Notes: generated from the sequence alone by a model not told the origin. A DNA stretch of 64,000 bases from Schistosoma mansoni (GCF_000237925.1 NC_031495.1:44932237-44996236), one strand, 5' to 3'; positions 1-14,744 are shown, counted from the stretch's first letter. Numbers and translations: made by a program.

Positions 1-2249
1 GCGATTAACTGAAAAACCAAAACCACACACAAGGTGTAAGGATACGTTTGCTGAGTGATTTAGAAAGTTAACTAAGTAATGAGTAATCGTCTTATCGAGT
101 GGAGTTGTAGCACAGTGATTTAGAAGTTCAACTTTTAGACTCAAGTCAATATGCTTGAAAACTGCTCCATCTACTAGGGATTTTGCAACCAGATAATATC
201 AGCAGATGCAATACATTGTCTAAAATTAAGTACACAAACACCTACCTAGGAATAAATTAACAATAATAACCTCGACGAGTGAAAAGCAAAAACACAGCAC
301 AAGGGAAAGCTCAGGCTTTGAGGAACTGATTAGTTTTCCAAGAGATTTTTACCATTAATTTTTCTCAAACCATTGATCATTATGTATTTTAGTGCTACAA
401 CCTAGCTTTTGAGTTCATACTATACTTACACGAATTATGGTACTTCGGACCAGGCGTTACAATTGAGCCTGAGTTTATGAACTAAAAAATATCACCCAAA
501 CTATGTTTGATAAGATAACAGACTGTTTAGGTTAAAATCTTGTTTGTTACATTTTTATTAGCAATCATATTTCAGCATGTTTGTAAAGGCTAGTATTTAG
601 AAGCTCAATGAACTCTAACGAATCCCAAACTCATAAGAGACCACTTGTTGTGCATGGTTCGAAAGTGATACTGTATCAATTAATTTATGGTGGAAGTTGA
701 ATACTTGCCATAGCAATTGCTATGGTAATGAAACATTTAAATGTTTCATTAATTTAGTGAGTCGCTACCAGGTTCTAATAAAAAACGATGATGAGCAGAA
801 CTTACCTCATCACACAAACGAACCATGTTCCTTGTTGAATCGAGAGTCTATCATGTTATTAATAAATTATGTAAAAACAATACCTCATCAGTCTTGGCAT
901 TCATCTGCATCCTCAGTAATTCCAACTCACTCATTGGTTGTCGTGTCGCAGGATTATCCTATCCATTATATTTTATTCCATTGCATAAAATATATAACGG
1001 CAACTCACCATTTTAACCTGGATTGTACGAGAGATAACACGTCTAGGTGCAACGGAGTAACACAAACATTGCGCTGACCTTGGACGTACCTAATATCAAA
1101 TATCTTTGAGACGAGCTAGTATATACCAATTAATTTTTTCTCGCTCGCCTCTTGCTGTTTCGGCACAGTTTCAGGTATTTCGTAATATCCGACGGTTGGT
1201 AGTCTAGCCATTCGACTTTACTAATCCTAGTTATTTGGTCGTTATTGGTGAATCTGTATATGTTGTAGTTTGAGTGAGTTTGTTTCAGAGCAGTAGGATT
1301 TCTGGATACTAGCAGCTATTACGTTACCAGGTATAAGGTTGGCTGGTTGCATTATGAAAACATTAAAGTGTTAATTCGGATGCTAACAGTAGACGGTTGT
1401 AGTAGCCCTATATCTGACTCCATTTGGATCATATGAATGATTGTTATCGAAATATACATGTCGACAATCCTCGTCTAAAATTGTCGACTTAACTCGCATT
1501 AGTGAACAACGGAATTAAATGAGTTAAATAAGAGGATGGATTTTTGAATATATATATTTTGTACACTCATTGATCTGAACAGTCAATCAAAGAAACGGAG
1601 CGAAGTGAGGCGCGGTGGAGAATGCGTGCGAGCCAACTCGATTTGATCAAGCGGTAATCAATATTTATAGTCAGATAAAAATGAGTGATTAGTAAGATAA
1701 GGGGTAAACACACATACGCTCATATAAAATTAGTCAAGGTTGACAAGCGAATAATTAGCAAGGTGAAAATGTAGCTTAAGGAGAATAAATAGATTGGTCT
1801 GTCCAGAGGCTAGAATAACCTATGTGTTAAGCAGAGTATTTGTGAGCGATAATCAATAGGTCATGTTGTGTGTGTTCATTTACTGGAACGGATGGCCAAA
1901 GACCACGTTTTTTGAACGACAATTTTACAGGTAATGATGGTAATTTCACAAACTGTAAGAATCGCTGAAAATATTACCAAAACTGATTACATAAATGGTC
2001 TACTTAAACTATCTCCCACAAGGTTGTTTAAAAATAATAAATAAGTTAATTCATTGGTAGTATGTAAGTAGACGAAGTTGAAGGATTAAGAGAGGGAATG
2101 AAGATGATAATAAGTGAGACAAGTAGCAGCAACTGATGTGCGGTGATGATAACCGTGGTAATTATCGAGACACGTGCGAGACAGCCGGTTCAAGAGGGAG
2201 ATGGTAACCAGTAGGTGATTAAGTGTTTATAAAGTCCCCTCTTAAAGTT
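1..2249. other. No gene recognised
   Basis: AT-rich sequence without a convincing exon. The 126-codon open stretch at 697-1077 has no recognisable motif and is treated as chance. Confidence 0.6.
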
Positions 2250-4205
2250 ATGGGCTGTGGTAACTTCGGTGTCTGAGAATTCCAACTGCGAGCAACTCTT
2301 AATGATAAAAGATGAGAACGTGCCTGGATATTTGTTCACTGATGCGAAATCTTTCAAGGTTTGCCTCAAGGAGCATGGTGGTAATATTCCGGCACTATGC
2401 TCCCCTTGGGGTGGCTTGGCGTACTTATTATGTTGCAGGCCATTATCAGATAACCTCTTATTCTCCAGCGGCCAAGCAAGAATAATCTTTATAGTTTGTC
2501 CTTGTAAGGTCTATACTTGAGAACTATCACACACTTGGCTGCTCGACTCTATATGTCTCTATTGAAGAGAAGCAAATCAGCGACGTTGAGCACTCCAAGG
2601 AGGACCCGTAAGTAAGTTCTAAAAAACGCTAGGAACAACTCCGCAGTGGTTGCGCCAACTTGTCTCTGTATTAAATGTTTAATTGCGCATGCCTTGGCTG
2701 CATGGCTTATATAGTTTGAGCTGGTGACCGAAATCCTCCTGTTTACAAGCCCAAGATCACGCTCTTCCGAGACTACCTGAGAATTAAAGATACTTTATGT
2801 CTAATGACGCAAAATGTAACTGTCATAACATTTCAGCAGGTCAAGTTTTAGACTATTGTGTACTGCCCGTTCCCTTACTATTGTAGTATTTTTGAAGCAA
2901 AAGTTAATTCGTCTCACTTTTTTATGGACCTCCAGATCTCTATGTCGTGTACATGAATCACTACCGCAGAGCCAATCTTACCTAACAGATCATTGATGAA
3001 GAACAAGAACGCGAGTGAACCTTAGGCAGTCCCATGTGGAACTTCTAATGCTGAGACCTTCCGATTCGCTTGCACTCTATTTACCTTGGTACAAGTGAAC
3101 CTGTTCTCTAGGTAGTCTCGGATCTTTTAAGTCATGGAATACTACGCAGGTTATTCTGGTTGTCTAGCTGTCTGATGGTGTTAGAAGATTGAATTTTCAA
3201 GGCCTGTCCCTCCAAAATTGGTGTTTGGCTACGTGGAGAATATCATTTTGGTACAAGTATTCCCACCATTACCTTAGACTTTACTGTGAGCAATACTGTC
3301 AATCTATAAAATATTAAGTCTTGCTTATCACTCCCCATAACGAATGAAGAGAGAGGGTAATCTGTTACCATATTTTGGGAAGCTTGTATGACTCAAATGA
3401 CCGCTTGAACATGTTACATACCGCCAAACCGATGGTTTCTACACACTGTTGTAGGACCTTCGGTCGGATGTTGTCGCTTCTTGCCCACTTTCCTCAGTTC
3501 AGGGATTTTAGAGCTCGTAATACTAGCCAGGAAGTTAGTAAATTATTCCCCTGACCTTCAGCCGGCACTATGTTTTAAGAGAGTTCAGTGCTTATGGGTT
3601 TCCTGGTTGGCTGATCGACGAAGTCGGAACTGAAGGTTTTCGGTGTCTATAGGATGACAAGATCTTCATAGTCAGGACCTTTTAAAATCACAGACCTCAT
3701 GATTAGTATATTTTCTTTTAGTCTCGAATCTGTAAAGATATTTAGATTTGGTTTATATTTTAAGCGCTAAATCAGTCTGAACATATCTGCTATCGCTGCG
3801 AACGTCGACGTCGCATCTGCTACTCTTTGTCAAGTAATAGCCACGCCTATCGTTCTTCTCGGAAAGTTCCCAAGTATTCCAGTTTCCTCTCTTCACCTGT
3901 GCAAATCGTCCCACGCCCTCTTAACTCAGGATCTTCTCTGTTCAGTTGTGTATTTTTTAGCTACATTGTGTGGGATAGAATAACATCCCTTACTACATTT
4001 CAGTGGTCATCAACCGACAGCCTCTGTCTATCTTATGGCCATGAGGTCTGTCGGAGATACTCCCTGATGGTCGTATGGTCTGCACCAGTGTAACGAAAGT
4101 GAGAAATGTTCTTGTCTCTCCGTAGTACCTCGTTTGTGGCCATGTTGGATCTGACCGTCCCGTGTTCACTAATCTCTACTGATACGTGCACATGAACATA
4201 TTCGA
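2250..4205 (-). mobile_element. Old CR1/Jockey-like LINE remnant
   Basis: Translation of the minus strand, pieced over several frames, gives reverse-transcriptase landmarks in the right order. A block like DNIRPKVLQQCVETIGLAVC lies at about 3.4-3.5 kb. GSLAFLFFINDLLGKIGSAV (the family GPLLFLLYINDL motif) is near 3.0 kb. SEERDLGLVNRR with AAKACAIKHLIQRQ, typical of the C-terminal connection region, is near 2.7 kb. Many stops and frame changes show long decay. Clade (CR1 or Jockey) is inferred from these motifs; ends are not defined. Confidence 0.75.
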
Positions 4206-6865
4206 CTAGGAGTTGATCACTCGCTTTTTCAATTTTGAGGGTTTTCTATCCTTATCCTTTCTCGTGGCGTCATTTACGTGATCAGTCATTCCCACACTTC
4301 TAACAGCCGCAATGACTCATTTATAAAGTCATCCTATAGGGGTGTATTCTAATTGGGGTGACTCAGAGACGGAGTGTTGAAGTTTCCTCGTATGGTTATC
4401 TGGCCAGACCCGAAGAAGGTATTTGTAACACCCCACTAATTGCATTATCTTTGAGGGTTAGTTCAAGTGAAGGCAGAGTATATTCTTGCAAACAGGTATT
4501 GAATGCTGTTAGAGTTAAAGCAGCGCCACAATGATTCCATCGCCTCGGTTTGTTTGATTCTGCGTAGTTTGATGTAGCTGATTTTGAAAACCATTAACAT
4601 GATTCACTTAATATTTACAGTCAACTCCCACCCAGGATCAGTGCACGTCAGTCATAAACATTTTGTGATCGATCAAGAGCCGTACTGAGTAAAGTTCATT
4701 ATCCGACGACTACACCACCGGATCCAAAAGCTGTAACAGAGCACCATAGTAAGTAGTTTAATCAAGAAATACAGGGGCCGTGCTGAAATTTCTACCCAGT
4801 GCTTACTATATGAACCAAACTTCAATACAAATTAACCTAAACATTGTGCCTTTTGATTTATATCGCAGTTTGGTGTAGTCTTAAACCATCTATCCCGAAT
4901 TTCTGCCACGTCTATTATAAATCAAAGTAACGGCACCACAAGCGCCATGACTTGTATGTGCTTCAGAGTATTCTTGACTTAATCACCAGGAACGACTCAA
5001 CTCGACACACGTATGCTTCGATCACAAAGAATAAAGCTTTAGGTATCGCAAGCTAAGCTTGTCAATACACCCCCTTGTAAAGTCCCGCATGAAATCAAGT
5101 CTTTTGAGTACAACTAGTTACTTCATGAATAATAGCAACATTATATACGACTGTTCTACTGTTCATGAACAACTAAACCACCATTTCTCGCTACGCGTCA
5201 ACACATAACCATATATCCGTAATTGCACTACCCCAAATCGGGTTCTACACAAATGTTTACTGAAACCCCTCAATATTAATCATGATTTGAGTGAAAGGTG
5301 TAACAACATTTTGAAATTTTTTGAGGACATTGCATGTAAGGTGTCTAAAACAAGAATGCTCATTGGATTCATAATGATAAATTTCAGTAACACTGAATCC
5401 AGATTTTCATTATTATTACATACATAATGTGCCACATCGACCATTGATTATAGAAGAAATGAAAATATTTGATTGAATACAACTATTACACTGAATACTG
5501 ACAGTTTCTCCGTGTTTTGGATGTATTTGCTTTGCTCGAATTTCGAACATGTTTGCTTATAACTTTGACATCGGACGTTTGGATATCACTCTGCTTTTGG
5601 TTTGGTATTTCGGAACATTTACTCCAGAGACCCGAAATTTGAAGATTTGTTTTGCAGCTGTTATAATTAGTAATAGAACGATATATTTGAATTGGTAACT
5701 TGCAGTTAATGAATAAACCTTAGTAACTAAATTGGAAGTTGGTACACTTTTTACTTGAGGTAGTAAGACGCGAGTGGAATTATCGACCTTGCTTCATTAG
5801 CGAACTAGAACAAAATTTGGACGTAACATATGGTATCCTGGTGTACAGAGATTTTGAGCATGATAATCGAACTAAATGATGTTCGAGCCTTTTTGAGGTA
5901 TCCGGACATTAAATCTCATCACCAGAGAAATCATCTTGCTTATAATTGTGTTTCTAGAAAAACATGGAAAACTTCCTACACAACACTTGTGTATGAATAA
6001 GCTGTTTGTTGATTACAACAACAATATGATCTTTAGACTCAAATAGAAGCAAATGTTTCTGATCTCTCCTAATCTACCCTTCAGTTTACGTACGTTTCCA
6101 AAGAGGTGTTTGGTTGTTTTTTGCATTGAAGAACGGCTTAAGATCTCTAGACAACTCGTTATTTAGTAGGTTGACCAGTTCTGTGGTCAACTGACACTTG
6201 GGTTTTCAGCTACTATTATGGCGATCCAGATCGGCTCTCATAACAACTATTGTGGCGGGAGAGGTCATTTTACGAGCTGTACTAGGCCTGAATAGCTTCA
6301 CTTGATTTTCTCGGTTTCTGAAGTTCACAGTCATCAAACGCCGAGACCAAGTGGTTGGGGGGTGCGACGTACAAGTAGTGCCGCCTACTGATTCAGAAAC
6401 TCCATGAAACAGCATGCAAGTTGGTTCCTAAGTGTTTGTTGATGATCTCTCTATCATATCTTACAGTCTACGGCCTTCTGTATCTACCTTGGACTTAAAA
6501 GGACAGTGAAACCATTAATTTCTGAGATATCGGTGAAATTTTCTGCATAACGTGTGGCGAACACAAACCTACTCGTACTTATTGGTGAATGGTCATCACA
6601 ACTACATAGTTCTACCTTCAGAAGTCAAAAACCTACAACGTCACTTCTTTCTTCCTTCTAAATAATTCAAACCGTTCGGTATTTCTTCAGTCATTTTGCC
6701 TCTAGAGTAATAAAGAGGATGGCTAGCACAACAATGAACATATTCGTAACCTTTCTCATCACTAATGTAAGCCGAAGATACTTTGTAACTTATGTTATAA
6801 TTTAACTTTAGTGACCTAAGCTCTTTCTGAAAATGATATAGTTATTTTCTTTGATTATATTGAAG
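4206..6865. other. No gene recognised; decayed sequence
   Basis: No exon or intact element is seen. 5490-5880 shows weak likeness to 40150-40440 (TTCGGTTTGGTNTTTGGAG-like phrases, GAACAAAATTTGGAC), perhaps an old LTR piece of the BEL family. Confidence 0.5.
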
Positions 6866-7165
6866 CGATCCTGACAATTTCTCGCGATAGAGATAACAAG
6901 CTCAGAAAACATTAAAAAACATGTTATCCAATCAGCGTTTGATTAGAAGTTTTGCTAGAAATATCGCGAAAAAGCGAAGTCACATGTAGAGGTTCTGATT
7001 GGCTGATTACCACACTGCTACTATGTTTAGTAGTATTCTAGAATTTTCAGGAAAACCCAAGGACTTCTAAAGTACCATAAAAACCCTATGTTTTTTTCGT
7101 ATATAAATGATTCTTTGGAGTAAAGTGCTTCTCGCATATTTTGCGCCTTTTTTCTCGTATCACAA
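6866..7165 (+). repeat. LTR-like block, family A, copy 1
   Basis: About 300 bp share long runs with 18471-18815. Both have a TATAAAAACCCTA-type or ATAAAAACCCTATG-type promoter-like stretch and the phrase GGAGTAAAGTGCTTC. Copy number, length and the TATA-like core suggest a solitary LTR. It is a fossil, and the family was not named. Confidence 0.55.
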
Positions 7166-7759
7166 TTGTCACAATAAGACGCAATCAAAAACTCAACTTT
7201 GAAGTACGCGTTACGTAATTGTATTTTGCTGTTCTGATCGCTTTTAAACACAACATAAAATATTTAACTTTATTTTGAATGTTTTGGTTATTTACCACAA
7301 TCCCCAGCTCTGTGATATGGGTTTAAAAAGACAGATTGGTTACTCTTCGATAATTTGTTACATCGATAACCAGGATATATCAAATGAGGTGGTCATATTT
7401 CTTGGAAGTCAACCAGAATGGGGTGGAAATGCTGTCTGAATAAAGTTGTACAGAAGATGAGAGTCTATATTCTTCATGTGATTTGAAATGACCAGGTCTG
7501 GATGCTCCACCAGAAATATCACAAATGTTTGTGTTCCAAAAGCTCCCTGTAAATGCTGACTGTGATGTTTATTGCTATTTGAAGTGTATTCTTCATAGTT
7601 AGACTCGCAGCTTAGATTATGGCTATTTGCTTTGGTACTAGCTTCGGGAGGATCTATTGTACGTTACTGGGAGTTATGACCGCTTTTGTACTTGGAAGCC
7701 ATTTTTATTTGGTGGGTCGGCAGTAAAGTGTGTGAAATATATTCATTCTGAGAGCAATA

Positions 7760-8200
7760 GTGACTTTATTCCTGGGGATTAGGGTAAGGATGCCTGGTGA
7801 AAAATCTATTATTAATATGCCTAATGGTAATTTTAGGCTTTTGTGGATGAGTGTCGTATACAGTAATTTGACGATTATTATTAGTCAGTATGTTCAAAGT
7901 TTGTCTACTTCTATGTCTATGACCATTCTTGACAATTACAGAGGTTGTGAGAGGTCAGGTAATATCAGAGGAGATAATTTGTTCACTGTTAATAGGAGAG
8001 GCATGGATAAGTTGGGTTGGGCCTTGGACGTCTCTTCATTTGATGACGTGGATTTGTTTACCAGGACCGAAGAGTTACACTGTGCTTTTGGCTTGTTCTG
8101 TGAGAAGAATCCAACTTCATTCAGATCATTTTGTGTAACATCTTTAGGAGGACTAATTGTTTTGGTATCGGTCCCTAACCATACAATCCTTAAAGATTAG
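7760..8200 (+). other. Unrecognised open stretch, 146 codons
   Basis: Open from ATG 7760 to the stop at 8198-8200. The product is not recognised; it has a mixed composition with no signal peptide, membrane run or known motif. No splice-flanked partners were found, and the neighbourhood is repeat-rich. It may be part of a decayed element or chance. No function is proposed. Confidence 0.25.
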
Positions 8201-11200
8201 CATAAGACAGCTGGGAATATGGATATTCAATTTTTAACGTGGAGGAAAATCCAACGATGGAGAAGGCAGGAAGAATAATTCGATTAATCTGATTGGTCGG
8301 ATAGCTTGGTTTGGCCTTGCAGGAGTGGTTACCCTGAATTAACTTTTATTCACAATAAATATATTGTTTTATTTCCAGCCTAAGTGTGTTCTCCACCATA
8401 TATTGGTGATTGTTGCAATACGATGAGTTAGTGTAGACAATGATGTGACTTCTACGTAATATCTCATAAATTAGGCAGTTACATCATGACAAATCAACAA
8501 TTTAAGGATTATGTCTATTATTAGAACAGTACTGATGACGAAGTAGACCATAATTTCGCACACTTTCTACTTGATTAGCTTTAGTTGGCTGTGTCATCAC
8601 ACAGCTCACACTTTAGTACTTTGGTAAACGAAAATCCGGGGTTAGAATTGCAAACTAGGCCTAATGAATGTTTTCAAATTGTGATCCACCCGTCTAGTGA
8701 TACTGACTATCTAAATAGTAAACAAAATGTAGACTAAATCGGTTCACTTACAATTTTATCCCTTACTTCTTCTTACTGAAGAAACATAAGTAAGGCACAG
8801 ACTTCATCTTTATTCTACAAAGGGAACTGTAACGTAGCCAGTATCTCACTAAAGTTGTGTTGACTGATGATCTGTTGGTGTTTTCAACAACATTATCATC
8901 TGCCTAATATTTGCAGACAGATTTACAATTTGTTTTAATATTTTTCAGATCGACATTCATCTTTGACAACCTATATGACACCGCAAAATTTCACGTGTTA
9001 ACGCCAGTGTTACCACTTTTGGAATTCACGCTGATTAAGTTGCATCAAGATGCGAACTTTGTGCTCAATTTAATGAGTTCTAATTAAAGATGTAAAACAC
9101 ATTATATTGAAAGTGCAAAATACCCCAACCTGTAAAGCTTGTGCTACAAATCCATAGGTTTCCCTAGAACAAAACAGAGTGCTAAATAGCTATAGGGATT
9201 ATTAATTAGTAAGTATTCGGTGCCCGCGAATCAATAAGAATATTCCTGACAACAGCGGATCAAATGTCTATCTGCATGGATCTATCACGTGGAAGTCTTT
9301 GGTCGGATTTCGCTTCCAAATATGTCCATATATTTTTTTCTACATTGTGTGAAAACGTACTAGAACGCAGGGCAGAGGTGACAACCTAAACCCATAGTAA
9401 CGTTGAGGAACTGCAGTATCATTGAGACAGAAGGCCTGGCTACCACAGAATTTGCATTTAAACGTTCAGTCCTTAGTTTTTGATGGTGACGAGAATAAGA
9501 TACAGTTATTGTCATTGTGTCCTATCCGTCCAGTAGGCTGCATTAACAGGAGGTTAAAATACTATTTACATCTATTTCTTCTTTGCTCAGCACTTTAACT
9601 AAGAATAGAAATCAGAGTAGAAGTGTGTTCCTGATAACGTAGTGGGAAACTTGGTATTGCTTTTTGAGTCTAGTGAGCTGTGTTGTACACACTGCTATCA
9701 GGTTAATTATCTAGTATTATCTTGAGCTTTCTTGTGATCCGATTTGGAGGTGCGAGAATTTTTTAGCATTCTACCAACCCCTTATTACCACTTCAACTAG
9801 TTGATATTGCGGTTGTAGTCAAACCTTTTGTACCAACGATATAACCCTTCAGGTTACTAATTGAACTAAAATGCAAAACGTGCGGAAATTCATGAAAGAA
9901 AAACTTAAAATGTTAGTTATGACAGGAAAAACAGGAGAATATATAAAAAAATATGCGTGTTGCTTCCAGTTATCATCCAGCCTTGTCTGAAATTTGGATA
10001 ATGGTTCTATAGTGCTACGTATTTTTGAGGGATGTAGGAAATTAGGTTAAGCAAAGTGATGTCAGTAGTCTTCATGTATTTAAACGTAGTTGTGTGCAGT
10101 GTTCAAACTGATTTCGAGATCCAGTGTGTCGACTGTATGGAAGATGTGGTGAATTAACGGAGTATGAATACGAAATTAAGGTGTTAATTTTAATACAGAT
10201 ATTAGATACAATAGATATCGTTCGCCAAATCCGAAGCTGGAGGTTAAGCCCAAGTACAAGTGAGTTAAGATGACCTGTGCACCAGTCTTATCGAGAGAAT
10301 AAGGTGGCATAATTCGATATTCGCGATTAATGTGGCTAGAATAAGCGAGTGGTTGACGTTGGAAAACTTACATTTAGCAAGGCGAACAATGGTGTGAGAT
10401 ATGTCTACGACTTAGTATATATCCACGAGAACCTTCGGATGTTTATACTGTTTACCAGCGTGTGATATGAAATAGGTGGTTGTTTCAGCCGGAGTAATCA
10501 CAACGAATTAGAGAATAAGGTACACCGTAATTAACTATGCCTAACTGCCAATTCGGAACTAGTGAACGAACAAAGTAACAAAAATTTGTTCATCCAACAA
10601 TTGCAGCAAGTATATATGCTGACGCAACATCTATTACAGCTGTCTAGATAACAATAGTTAGGACAAGTGTCATGCATAATTTGGATAGATATTAATGATA
10701 ATAATATCTTATTCTCAGATAACAATGTGTTACATGTGACATGCCAGTTTGCAGACAAGATCAAATTGTTGCAAATGTTACATGCTTTACTGTAATAAGT
10801 TACGCAATTAGGTTAGGAAATTATCTCGAAAGCTACTATTCTTGCATCCCGGGAAATTAAAACAACCAGTGGACACTCACTGTGGACACTCTTTCTTTAA
10901 AACCCATAGCTTCAAAAGAAGACATTGATCTTCAGCGCGGTTTATATCCGACAACATTGAAACAAAGGGACAAACAAATGAGAACAAATGAAGAAACAAT
11001 TTTTTCAGCAAACCTACAGATACGGATCGTTGAATCATGCTGGAAGGTTATCGACGCTATATCTTGAACAAATAACACAGGCGCATTCATCCAGGTTTAC
11101 AAACAATCATAAGCCTCATAGAAGAACAATTTCATTGCCATGGTATGAATAAAGACATAGTTGCAAGAGATTCAAGATGATCAGAAAAAACAATCTATAA

Positions 11201-11339
11201 AAATCTGACTCAACAAAAAATGAAGTTCCCTACAAACCACTTCGAACTTATTTGGCAGCAAACTTAAAAGAAAAATAACGTTCTAAACAAGAAAATGAAA
11301 TAAACAGTGGTTAAATTATACCTCATAATGCATTTATTA
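8201..11339. other. No gene recognised
   Basis: AT-rich, with many short chance ORFs and no motif. Nothing here is supported as a gene or as an intact repeat. Confidence 0.55.
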
Positions 11340-13250
11340 CGAATTCCGAATATAATACGTCCAGTTGTGCTCACCTAGTTCTAACCTATCTCCCGGCATC
11401 GGGGAAAACGTTGTCAGTTTTGAGGAAATTTATTAAAACCATAATATAAAACTTTGAGGAAATACAAAATAAGCTTCAAAATTTCGTGAAGTCTGACGTT
11501 TTTCTCAAAGAATCCCTAGACATAGAAGATAAATGCCGAATTTCATATGAATTTGATGTCAACTCACAGACACACAAAATTAAACAGAACTGCCCCTAAA
11601 GAGGGGTATTAAGTACCTAAATTAAATTACCCACTTTTAAGGATTTGTAGTGATCTACTTTTATGAATAGAATGAGGCTGGTGTAATGGAAACATTTATT
11701 ATTATAACCAACTGTACCAGTGATTGCTTTACTGTACCTTTTTGTTTAACTATGCTAAATACACTTTTTCCCGTTGTTTGTGACCTTGAACTTACTCGTG
11801 TACGCACGGTAGTCTCACCTGTAAACTTTGACACTATCTCGGTATTATTTCTATACCACGAGATTGTGGCGAACCAAAAATGTATACTAACTCAAAAATA
11901 GCAATAAAGTTATTACATCCAAAAATCAATATAATAATATTCAACTTATAAGTTATGCACGCAAATAAAATTTAAGGGACGTTACTTAAATCAGCAGGCT
12001 GGTGCGTGTTCTGTTGCGTTGGGTACCAGAATCCACAACTATAGATAATCAATAATTCCAGTGAGGTTTATATGGCTCCAGTAAGATAGCCAAACATAGA
12101 ATACAATGGGAATGTTACAACAGTCTATAAATATAAATGATAGTTAATTAATAGTTCGGTTATCATATCCACAAGCATTGTAAGACGAGAGCCGTGTGTA
12201 TAAGAGTGTATTTATTGATGAGAGGTTAACAGTGTCGTGCTATGTGAGATTCAAAAAAGGGAGGAAGTAAGTAATCAAGGTCATACAAGTAAACAACAAG
12301 TACAATCGTTTAGTGATAAATGTACAGTTTGTGAAGACCGATAAAATAACTGCAAGAGATATCAAAAACTATTTACTAAATAGGTTTATTAGGCTTAGTA
12401 TTGGCACGTAGTAATTGGCACTTAATTGGTCTGTAGTGGTAATCATAGCCAACTGCGACTGGACACCACCACAAATTCTTAGCTAGAAAATCCATTCGAA
12501 CACTTTTTACTATCATACCGGTGTCACGATGGAGCCTGTGATTGAACTAATAGATATTCATTCAAGTTACGAAGCTTTCCAGAATCATATGGAAGGGTTT
12601 GAAATCTGGGGTATGACCAGGAAAGATGTTTACGATGATAAAATTATGGCTAATTTCTTCATGCCAATCGGATACGATACCTACAACTCACCAAACAATC
12701 TGGCATTTTCAGATAAGTCTATTTCACCTGCCTACACAACTGTCAAAGAACCGGTATCAAATCATGTAAATTTCGGATGTCATGAAAGAGCAATATTTCA
12801 TAACACGGTTCGTCAGAACAACCAGAATGTTACAGAATTCATCCTCGGATTGCAGAAACAAGCCGTCAAGTACAATCTTCGTGACCGACTGCATGTCCAG
12901 ATGTGTGACCGATTAGTTGTGGGAATTAAAATTACCAAATGTGAAAACAGACCTCATACAAATGCTGAAGTGTTCCTTACAACATGTTTGAAGTGCAGTG
13001 CACAAAATTGACTTCTAGGACGTCGAGAATTCTGCTACACCACTTAGTCATCCCAATCTGATGCTTACTGAAGGTCATATGAGTAGGTGATGAATTAATG
13101 AAAATCCTCATTCTCCTGGAAACATGGATGAAACTTCATTGACGAGTTACGAAGCGGGTTACAGAAGTGAACACAGGTTCCGTAACTGTAAAACTATGAT
13201 TTATGGACAGACTAATTAAATCGAGGAAAGCGGATCTTGGATTTTGACCC
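11340..13250 (+). mobile_element. Ty3/Gypsy-like fossil: LTR-like piece and gag
   Basis: A gag-like open stretch (12529-13011, 160 aa) is about 90% identical in protein to the minus-strand copy at 49 kb, and nucleotide likeness continues to about 13190. Sequence at 11350-11440 resembles 48530-48640 and may be an LTR fragment of the same family. The rest of the element is missing. Age is moderate by the similarity of the two gags. Confidence 0.7.
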
Positions 13251-13680
13251 GAAATTCATTCATCTATACTGTTAAATAGTATGTCGGCACCATAGCGGAT
13301 GTCACTTCATGATGAAAACTTTTAATCTAATTTCTTATCCTGATTTCAAACTCTAAATCCTGATCCTAATTTCACACCCGAATTTATAGCTCACTTTTGG
13401 CTCTAGTAAGTAAGTAAGTAGTTCCAAGGTCACTTTAAAGTCTCACAAATTTCATCTATAAATTATGGTTTCATAGACCAAGTAAACACAATTTCTAAAG
13501 CTTGTAAGCTTTATCAAAGTTTATAATATTAAGTGTTTAATAATAAAAACAACATGGTTGGGTAATGACCAGTTCCATATAAAGTTACAGATTCAAATGT
13601 ACATTATTACCTAGACAAATATTACCACCCAGTTATTCAATCAATAATTGTATAATAAACTCAAATAATCAAATCCAAAT

Positions 13681-14172
13681 TACTTACTTACTTACGCCTG
13701 TTACCCCTCGTCGAGTAGCATAGGCCGCTCACCAGCATTCTCCATCCAACTCTGTCCTGAGCCTTCCTTTCCAATTCTTTCCAGTTAACATTCATCCTTT
13801 TCATATCTGCTTCAATTTCCCGGAGTAATGTGTTCTTTGGCCTTCCTCTTTTCCTCTTCCCTTCCGGATTCCAAGTTAGGGATTTCCTTGTAATGCACAT
13901 TGGTGATTTCTTTCCTCCGCCTGTAGCTCTTCTAGAGTTACTGACGGTCCCAAGCCCGGGTAAAGGAGGAGGGTTGGGCATGGGGTTAGCGACCCCATCC
14001 CGTAAAAAAGTTAACTTGCTAAAAAAACGCTAACCAGAAAAAATAATTCAAACCATTTAAACTCTGTCCTGGGAGTTGAAGGAATAATTATGACATCTCA
14101 TGATGAAAGCCGAAATTTTTCGGAAGTCACGAGACCGGTGCACATTCTAACAACCAGAGCAACACTCTTTAT
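13681..14172. mobile_element. Truncated RTE LINE copy with inverted 5' segment
   Basis: 13681-13912 is the 3' end of the same RTE type as at 34-37 kb, on the minus strand, with the (TAAG)n-type tail at its left edge and the C-terminal coding block ([18 protein letters not shown]). 13914-14172 is the element's extreme 5' end on the plus strand, from the 5'UTR start into the first codons (MTSHDES). The two parts meet back to back. This is the arrangement expected from twin priming, with the inverted cDNA reaching the 5' end of the RNA. The right edge joins a hammerhead retroposon fragment through a short AGG-type overlap. Confidence 0.85.
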
Positions 14173-14173
14173 A

Positions 14174-14250
14174 GGTAGGACGAAACGGCCGTCCAGTGCT
14201 TCCAGGCTTTCCATGGTGGTCTAACTTCAATTGACTCATGATTTCATTAA
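14174..14250 (+). repeat. tRNA-like/hammerhead retroposon fragment
   Basis: Only the second half of the hammerhead (GGACGAAACGGCCGTCCAGT) and the tail remain, joined to the inverted 5' end of the RTE copy. Confidence 0.8.
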
Positions 14251-14744
14251 GTAAATAAAAGTGATAAGAGATATAAGATAATTACCAATTCCATAAAATA
14301 AACGTTTCTATTAATACAGGAATATTATTCCATCCTTTCTGTATAGATCGTGTACAATTTGTTCAATCTGTATTACTTAACTCTATAAAAGTATCATTAA
14401 CAAAAGGTATTAAGAATTGTAGGCTTAATTATATGTCACAACAATAAGTGTTTTCAGTTCTAGAAGTATGCTTTAATTAACAATCAAACATTGCACAATT
14501 CCAGTTACCTCAACTAATACAATCATAAAATAGGGAATGAATTAAGTAAAACAACATAGATGTAGTTCGTAAGAATTATAGAAATTCTATGGTAACATAA
14601 GAAAAACTGAAACTATAATTTTTAAAAAAAATAGATAGTAATTGTTTCATGTAGAATCAAAAAATTAGTGAAATGTACATGTAATAGAAAGAATAACTTC
14701 ATATTTGAATGTGCAGGAAACATGACATTTCAGTTACATTGTAG

